Translations under genes and position numbers: made by a program | NCBI GenBank assembly: GCA_027858325.1 | Contig: JAQICU010000285.1 | Span: forward strand, 1 to 8,728 | DNA from: Candidatus Cloacimonadota bacterium | GTDB lineage: Bacteria; Cloacimonadota; Cloacimonadia; Cloacimonadales; TCS61 | DNA length: 8,728 nucleotides | Direction of reading: 5' to 3' | The notes under the pieces: generated by a model | Told to the model about the DNA's origin: nothing | Seen by the model: the letters and a program-made list of their open reading frames with translations, nothing else | Databases searched by the model: none | In this document: piece by piece, positions 5,205 through 8,728 of the stretch | Position numbering within the stretch: the stretch's first letter is position 1 | Layout of the letters: each line of letters opens with the position of its first letter

Positions 5205-5749
5205 AGTATTATTTTAAATTAGGTTTTGTATTATTTATTATTACAGCTATTGCCAGCGGTGTTCTGGCTTATATGAATACTATCACTCAACCAATTATTG
5301 AAGAGAATCAGCGAGTTGCACAGGAAAAGGCAAGAAAGGAAGTTCTACCCTCTGCCATTACCTTTGAAGAAGTAGCAGGTGATCCATCATATTATATTGG
5401 TAAAAATGCTGAAGAGAATATTGTTGGTTATACATTTGTTGCTTCACTCTACGGTTATAGTAGTGATGTACAAACAATGGTCGGAGTAAATCCTGATCTT
5501 GTCATTGTGAAGATTAAAATAGTCTCACAAGCCGAAACTCCTGGATTAGGTGCCAATTGTGAGAAACTGGAATTTCAAACACAATTCAGCGGAATGCAAA
5601 AAGATAGAATGTTGGTTGATAAAGACGGTGGTACTATTGTAAGTTTAACAGGCGCTACTATAACAACTCGAACTATAACCAATTCTATTAAAACTGCCAT
5701 GGACAAACTTGATATTCCAACAGAAAAAACTGATGGGAGGATAGAATAA
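5201..5749 (+). CDS. rnfG: Rnf complex subunit RnfG (covalent FMN, extracytoplasmic)
   Basis: NqrC/RnfG-type subunit of 182 aa with one N-terminal membrane anchor (about residues 5-26) and an extracytoplasmic FMN-binding domain. Family marks are 'NTITQPIIEENQ' just after the anchor, 'VGYTFVASLYGYSSDVQTMVG' split by its glycine-tyrosine core (76-95), 'AETPGLGANCEK' (111-122), and the flavinylation motif 'SLTGATITT' with acceptor Thr153. The motif has Thr where many members have Ser (TGAT instead of SGAT), an accepted substitution in the family. The gene starts on the ATGA overlap with rnfD and shares one base with rnfE (TAATG). It shuttles electrons between the RnfD flavin and the membrane iron site in current models of the complex; that assignment comes from family knowledge. 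Confidence 0.95.
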   Translation: MKYYFKLGFVLFIITAIASGVLAYMNTITQPIIEENQRVAQEKARKEVLPSAITFEEVAGDPSYYIGKNAEENIVGYTFVASLYGYSSDVQTMVGVNPDLVIVKIKIVSQAETPGLGANCEKLEFQTQFSGMQKDRMLVDKDGGTIVSLTGATITTRTITNSIKTAMDKLDIPTEKTDGRIE

Positions 5750-6339
5750 TGACTCTGCTTAAAGAATTTACAAAAGGATTTATTAAAGAAAATCCCGTTT
5801 TTGTGATGGCTTTAGGTCTTTGCCCCACATTGGCAGTAACCTCTTCTGTTGTGAATGCAATTGGTATGGGATTAGCTGCAACTTTCGTACTGGTTTTTTC
5901 TAATATCTTTATATCACTTATCAAGAATTTCATTCCTCCTAAGATTAGAATCCCCGCTTTTATCGTTGTTATTGCATCATTCGTAACTATTGTTGATATG
6001 GTAATGAATGCTTACCTTCCAGCTATACATAAAAGTTTAGGGTTATTCATTCCTCTTATTGTTGTGAACTGTATTATTTTGGGAAGAGCAGAAGCATTTG
6101 CCAGTAAAAATAATCTAATAAGATCAATCTTAGATGGTCTGGGAATGGGGCTTGGATTTACACTCGCTTTAGTTGTTATTGGAGGAATTCGTGAAGTATT
6201 GGGAGCAGGTCAATTCCTAGGATACAATTTATTTCCTGAAACCTTCCAACCAATGCTTGTAGCCATCTTGGCACCCGGCGCATTTATCGTGATGGGACTG
6301 CTGATGGGTTTGATGAATTTAAAGAAGAAAAAGAATTAA
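5749..6339 (+). CDS. rnfE: Rnf complex membrane subunit RnfE
   Basis: Integral membrane subunit of the RnfA/RnfE (NqrD/NqrE) family, 196 aa with six predicted transmembrane segments, shorter than the roughly 230 aa of enterobacterial RsxE. Diagnostic stretches: 'ENPVFVMALGLCPTLAVTSS' (14-33) with Cys25, and 'IPLIVVNCIILGRAEAFA' (101-118) with Cys108. In the Rnf and Nqr complexes these half-membrane Cys motifs of RnfA and RnfE together hold a [2Fe-2S] cluster in the middle of the membrane. 'GLGMGLGFTLALVVIGGIRE' (130-149) is the C-terminal family signature. GGGAGG at 5735-5740 lies eight bases before ATG 5749. It ends in a lysine-rich tail. The next subunit, rnfA, is unusually far away (136 nt) with a repeat-like spacer between. 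Confidence 0.95.
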   Translation: MTLLKEFTKGFIKENPVFVMALGLCPTLAVTSSVVNAIGMGLAATFVLVFSNIFISLIKNFIPPKIRIPAFIVVIASFVTIVDMVMNAYLPAIHKSLGLFIPLIVVNCIILGRAEAFASKNNLIRSILDGLGMGLGFTLALVVIGGIREVLGAGQFLGYNLFPETFQPMLVAILAPGAFIVMGLLMGLMNLKKKKN

Positions 6340-6475
6340 ACGTTGATAAACGCAGAAAGATGTGATAAAAAATATAAAGAAAAATAGGATGAAAATGGAA
6401 AAAAGAATTAATCTGATTATCATACGTTTTCATAAGCTTCATAAAATATCTGCGTTGAATAAAAGGAGTATATAA
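6340..6475. repeat. 136-nt spacer between rnfE and rnfA with nested inverted repeats
   Basis: AACGCAGA (6349-6356) and TCTGCGTT (6449-6456) form an 8-bp inverted repeat near the two edges of the spacer. Inside it ATGAAAATG (6389-6397) can pair with CGTTTTCAT (6425-6433), one pair being G-U, and TAATC-T-GATTA forms a small palindrome in the loop. A 28-codon frame from about 6389 (start ATGAAAATGG) has no family resemblance and is probably not coding. An 8-bp match at this distance is expected by chance several times per window, so only the nested arrangement and its position inside a compact operon give it weight. It resembles a decayed short palindromic insertion. AAGGAG at 6463-6468 is the rnfA ribosome binding site. 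Confidence 0.4.
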
Positions 6476-7063
6476 ATGGAATTTGTTGGAAAAATACTTT
6501 TCATGGCTGTAATGGCCATCTTCGTTCAAAATTTTGTATTGATGAGATTTTTAGGATTATGCCCTTACATTGGTGTATCAAAAAAATTGGATTCCGCCTT
6601 AGGCATGGGAATGGCTGTTATCTTTGTGATGACGATGGCATCTACCTTTACATGGCTCATACATACATATCTTTTAGTTCCTTTACATATTGAATTTCTG
6701 CAAACAATTGCCTTTATTCTTACAATTGCATCACTAGTGCAACTTGTAGAAATGGTTATCCAGAAAACAGCTCCTTCACTTTATAGATCCTTGGGTGTTT
6801 TCCTTCCACTTATTACAACCAATTGTGCTGTTCTCGGTGTTGCGATATTGAACATCCAATCTGAATACAACTTTATCTTTGCTATCCTAAATGGATTATT
6901 TGCTGGAATCGGTTTTACACTTGTGCTAATTCTTATGGCTGGTATCAGGGAACGTTTAGAACGTGCAGAATTACCTGTAAGTATGAAGGGAATGCCGATC
7001 TCAATGATAGTTGCTGGTAGTATGGCACTCGCTTTCTTGGGTTTTTCCGGTCTCAAATTTTAG
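6476..7063 (+). CDS. rnfA: Rnf complex membrane subunit RnfA
   Basis: Integral membrane subunit of 195 aa, the standard RnfA length, with six transmembrane segments and inverted topology relative to RnfE. Signatures: 'FVQNFVLMRFLGLCPYIGVS' (16-35) with Cys29, 'SALGMGMAVIFVMTMAS' (40-56), and 'LGVFLPLITTNCAVLGVAI' (106-124) with Cys117. The two cysteines are the counterpart of Cys25 and Cys108 in RnfE for the shared membrane [2Fe-2S] centre. GGAG at 6465-6468 lies seven bases before ATG. The TAG stop is 9 nt before rnfB and merges into that gene's G-rich ribosome binding site. The gene is complete, with no missing family residue that I can see. Confidence 0.96.
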   Translation: MEFVGKILFMAVMAIFVQNFVLMRFLGLCPYIGVSKKLDSALGMGMAVIFVMTMASTFTWLIHTYLLVPLHIEFLQTIAFILTIASLVQLVEMVIQKTAPSLYRSLGVFLPLITTNCAVLGVAILNIQSEYNFIFAILNGLFAGIGFTLVLILMAGIRERLERAELPVSMKGMPISMIVAGSMALAFLGFSGLKF

Positions 7064-7072
7064 GGGGAATTA

Positions 7073-7975
7073 ATGTCGATATTACTATATTCAATTGTAA
7101 CTTTAGGAACATTGGGACTAATTTATGGTCTGGGACTAGCATTTGCCTCTAAGAAATTCCATGTCGAGATAGACCCGAAGATCGAAGAAATTAACGAGAT
7201 CTTACCAGGTGTAAATTGTGGTTCTTGCGGATATCCAGGTTGTGCAGCTTATGCCGAAGCAGTTGTACAAAAGGGAGCTGAAATAAATCTCTGCGCTCCT
7301 GGTGGTGATGATGTCCTCAAGAACATTGCTGAAATAATGGGAATTGAAGCAACAACCACAGATAGAAAAGTTGCAATTATCCATTGTCAGAGCGGTGGAA
7401 AAGATAATACTAACTACAAATATAATTATCAGGGGATAGAAACCTGTAAGGCTGCGATCTTGGTTTCTGGTGGTCCCAATGCATGTAATTACGGTTGTGT
7501 ATTCCAGTATGATTGTGTAAGAGCATGTAAATTTGATGCAATGCACATTGATGATAACGGAATGATAATTGTTGATAATGAGAATTGTACAGGTTGCGGA
7601 GCATGTGCTATTGCCTGTCCCAGAGATCTTATCGAAATGGTTTCAATTAAAAAACGTGTTCATATACTCTGTGCATCTCATGATAAAGGTGCAGTTTCAA
7701 GAAAGGCATGCGGTAATAATACAGCTTGTATTGCTTGTACTCTTTGTGTAAAAAAATGTCCGGTCGATGCAATAACAATTGATGATAATCTGGCTATTAT
7801 TGATTATGATAAATGTATAGTCTGTGGTATGTGTGCCGATGTTTGCCCCACTTCTGCTATTTTCGATCCACTTAAAGAAGTTCGCGCTCAGAAGAAAGCT
7901 ACTGCAAAAGCAAAGGCCGAAGCGATCAAAAAGAAAATTACAGAGCAAAAAGCTGAAGAGAACGAAAAGGATTGA
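7073..7975 (+). CDS. rnfB: Rnf complex ferredoxin-like subunit RnfB (24 cysteines)
   Basis: Electron-entry subunit that takes electrons from reduced ferredoxin. Length 300 aa, the long form known from acetogenic and other clostridial Rnf complexes, versus about 190 aa in E. coli. Layout: one N-terminal transmembrane anchor (about 4-25); a [4Fe-4S] domain 'CGSCGYPGC' with C49/C52/C57 plus C74; then a cysteine-rich middle (C105, C125, C138, C142, C148, C152); a ferredoxin motif C172/C175/C178/C182; C200 and C213; a motif C219/C222/C225/C229; and a last one C248/C251/C254/C258. The total is 24 Cys, exactly enough for six [4Fe-4S] clusters, although I can assign only four by classical spacing. 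A lysine/alanine/glutamate-rich, probably coiled-coil tail covers about 264-300. It starts at ATG 7073 behind GGGGGAA and is the last gene of the operon; no clear terminator follows. Confidence 0.96.
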   Translation: MSILLYSIVTLGTLGLIYGLGLAFASKKFHVEIDPKIEEINEILPGVNCGSCGYPGCAAYAEAVVQKGAEINLCAPGGDDVLKNIAEIMGIEATTTDRKVAIIHCQSGGKDNTNYKYNYQGIETCKAAILVSGGPNACNYGCVFQYDCVRACKFDAMHIDDNGMIIVDNENCTGCGACAIACPRDLIEMVSIKKRVHILCASHDKGAVSRKACGNNTACIACTLCVKKCPVDAITIDDNLAIIDYDKCIVCGMCADVCPTSAIFDPLKEVRAQKKATAKAKAEAIKKKITEQKAEENEKD

Positions 7976-8122
7976 GAGGGAAAATTAAGATATCAAACAC
8001 TGGAAATCACCGAAAACAACGAAATTTAATATCTAATATTGAAGATTTCTCTCGTGTATTAAGTGTAAAAAGGATATATCCAATGATGATAGAAAAATTA
8101 GAAGGAACCAAAAAATAATATC
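7976..8122. other. Spacer after the rnf operon with an 11-codon frame
   Basis: A/T-rich, with no U-run hairpin to end the rnf transcript. A minimal frame at 8083-8118 (MMIEKLEGTKK, stop) follows AAAAAGGA at 8067-8074 with a plausible spacing and ends five bases before the next gene. It may be a leader peptide, a remnant, or chance; nothing else supports it. I see no firm promoter here, so the TPR gene may be read through from rnfB. Confidence 0.3.
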
Positions 8123-8728
8123 ATGATGAGTTTTTTAGAAGATATTAAAGAGAAACGTCTAATAAAAAGGGGACAGAAATCTCTTGCTAAAAAAGATTTC
8201 GAAAAAGCTTATCTGATTTTCCAAAAAACAATCCTGTTTAATAATTCTGTGGAGAATAAATTTAACCTCGCACTCTCACTTCTTTCGCTTTCTGAATATT
8301 CCAAAGCAGAGAAATATTTAAAGAGTATTTATGAGGAATATCCGGAAAATGAACTGAACTTACTTGCCCTGGCAGAATGTCATATTATGCAAAAGAAATG
8401 GGACGAGGCAATTAAGTTCTATAAAATTACCGTTAAATTATACCCTGGTAAGAAATCTTACCGACAATATCTTAAAATAGCTGAAGATGTAGTTGCCAGA
8501 GAAAAATATGTAAAAGCAAAAGAGCTTTTTAAAAGGGCAACAAGTGAACTTAAACTGAAGAATGATGAAAAAGCACTTAACATACTTCTGCAAGCGAATG
8601 AATATTTCCCACAGGATGCAACAATAATAAATAATATTGCAACGTTATACATCATGTTAAAGGATTTTCCCAAAGCTTATAGTTATGCAACTAGAGCTTT
8701 CTCACTGAAACCAGATGATCCTCGATTT
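8123..8728 (+). CDS. TPR-repeat protein, N-terminal part (3' truncated by window edge)
   Basis: Open frame of 202 codons running off the window without a stop. It has no signal peptide or membrane segment, so it is likely cytosolic. After a basic start ('MMSFLEDIKEKRLIKRGQKS') it consists of consecutive helix pairs with tetratricopeptide character: A-x-x-x-F-x-x-A-Y-x-x-F near 22-33, 'NLALSLLSLSEYSKAEKYL' (48-66), 'LALAECHIMQKKWDEAIKFY' (81-100), a less regular pair at about 115-160, and 'NNIATLYIMLKDFPKAYSYA' (170-189) ending in 'SLKPDDPRF'. These fit four to five TPR units. TPR arrays bind other proteins; the partner is unknown. The start is one of two adjacent ATGs (8123 or 8126); no in-frame start exists between the upstream stop at 8099 and 8123. 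AAGGA at 8102-8106 is too far for a strong ribosome binding site. It lies 147 nt after rnfB on the same strand, without proof of a link to Rnf. Confidence 0.8.
   Translation, partial: MMSFLEDIKEKRLIKRGQKSLAKKDFEKAYLIFQKTILFNNSVENKFNLALSLLSLSEYSKAEKYLKSIYEEYPENELNLLALAECHIMQKKWDEAIKFYKITVKLYPGKKSYRQYLKIAEDVVAREKYVKAKELFKRATSELKLKNDEKALNILLQANEYFPQDATIINNIATLYIMLKDFPKAYSYATRAFSLKPDDPRF

Noticed and set aside
7569..7751. 60-aa + strand frame inside rnfB
   Set aside because: Out-of-frame reading of the cysteine-motif region of rnfB; no independent support.
4058..8040. ATCTAATATT at 8031-8040 and its complement at 4058-4067
   Set aside because: A low-complexity A/T 10-mer; chance matches of this kind are common here.
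8458..8673. 71-aa antisense frame opposite the TPR gene
   Set aside because: The + strand has a continuous TPR reading frame through the same bases to the end of the window.

Overview
The window comes from a low-GC (roughly 35-40 % by eye) anaerobic bacterium. The basis is a complete Rnf ion-translocating ferredoxin:NAD+ oxidoreductase operon in the order C-D-G-E-A-B, an order I know from Clostridia and Thermotogae, plus a selenium/sulfur-handling gene set typical of anaerobes. Degenerate intergenic repeats and a four-helix-bundle ('23S IVS-type') gene remnant would suit an FCB-group or candidate-phylum genome such as Cloacimonadota. That placement is an impression only; nothing in the window proves it. 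All genes lie on the + strand.

Region 1 (1-2092) is the 3' part of a tightly packed operon: the C-terminal half of a YedE-type selenium/sulfur transporter, a YedF/TusA-like carrier with a CPxP cysteine, a PLP-dependent cysteine desulfurase/selenocysteine lyase-like enzyme, and a small DUF3343 protein. Together they look like a chalcogen uptake and persulfide/perselenide relay: import, release or transfer from cysteine, and two small thiol carriers. The genes overlap or nearly touch, so they are probably co-transcribed.

Region 2 (2093-2509) has no gene. It holds a 12-bp perfect inverted repeat, a compact group of hairpins, a 14-bp direct repeat with a 40-nt period, and then an A/T-rich stretch with a plausible extended -10 promoter for the rnf operon.

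Region 3 (2510-7975) is rnfCDGEAB. RnfC (cytosolic, NAD(H)/FMN and two [4Fe-4S]), RnfB (membrane-anchored ferredoxin-like, 24 cysteines), RnfD and RnfG (covalent FMN on Thr) and RnfA/RnfE (mirror-image membrane subunits with conserved Cys) form one complex that couples ferredoxin oxidation and NAD+ reduction to Na+ or H+ movement. D/G, G/E and A/B are overlapping or 9 nt apart. C/D and E/A are instead split by 307 and 136 nt of repeat-like debris. The C/D gap contains the N-terminal 35 codons of a four-helix-bundle protein gene, so it is a decayed insertion.

Region 4 (7976-8728) is a 147-nt spacer followed by the start of a TPR-repeat protein that runs off the window.

I did not find a clearly novel system. 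The genes are recognisable families; the least explained material is the set of intergenic elements, two of which sit inside the rnf operon.
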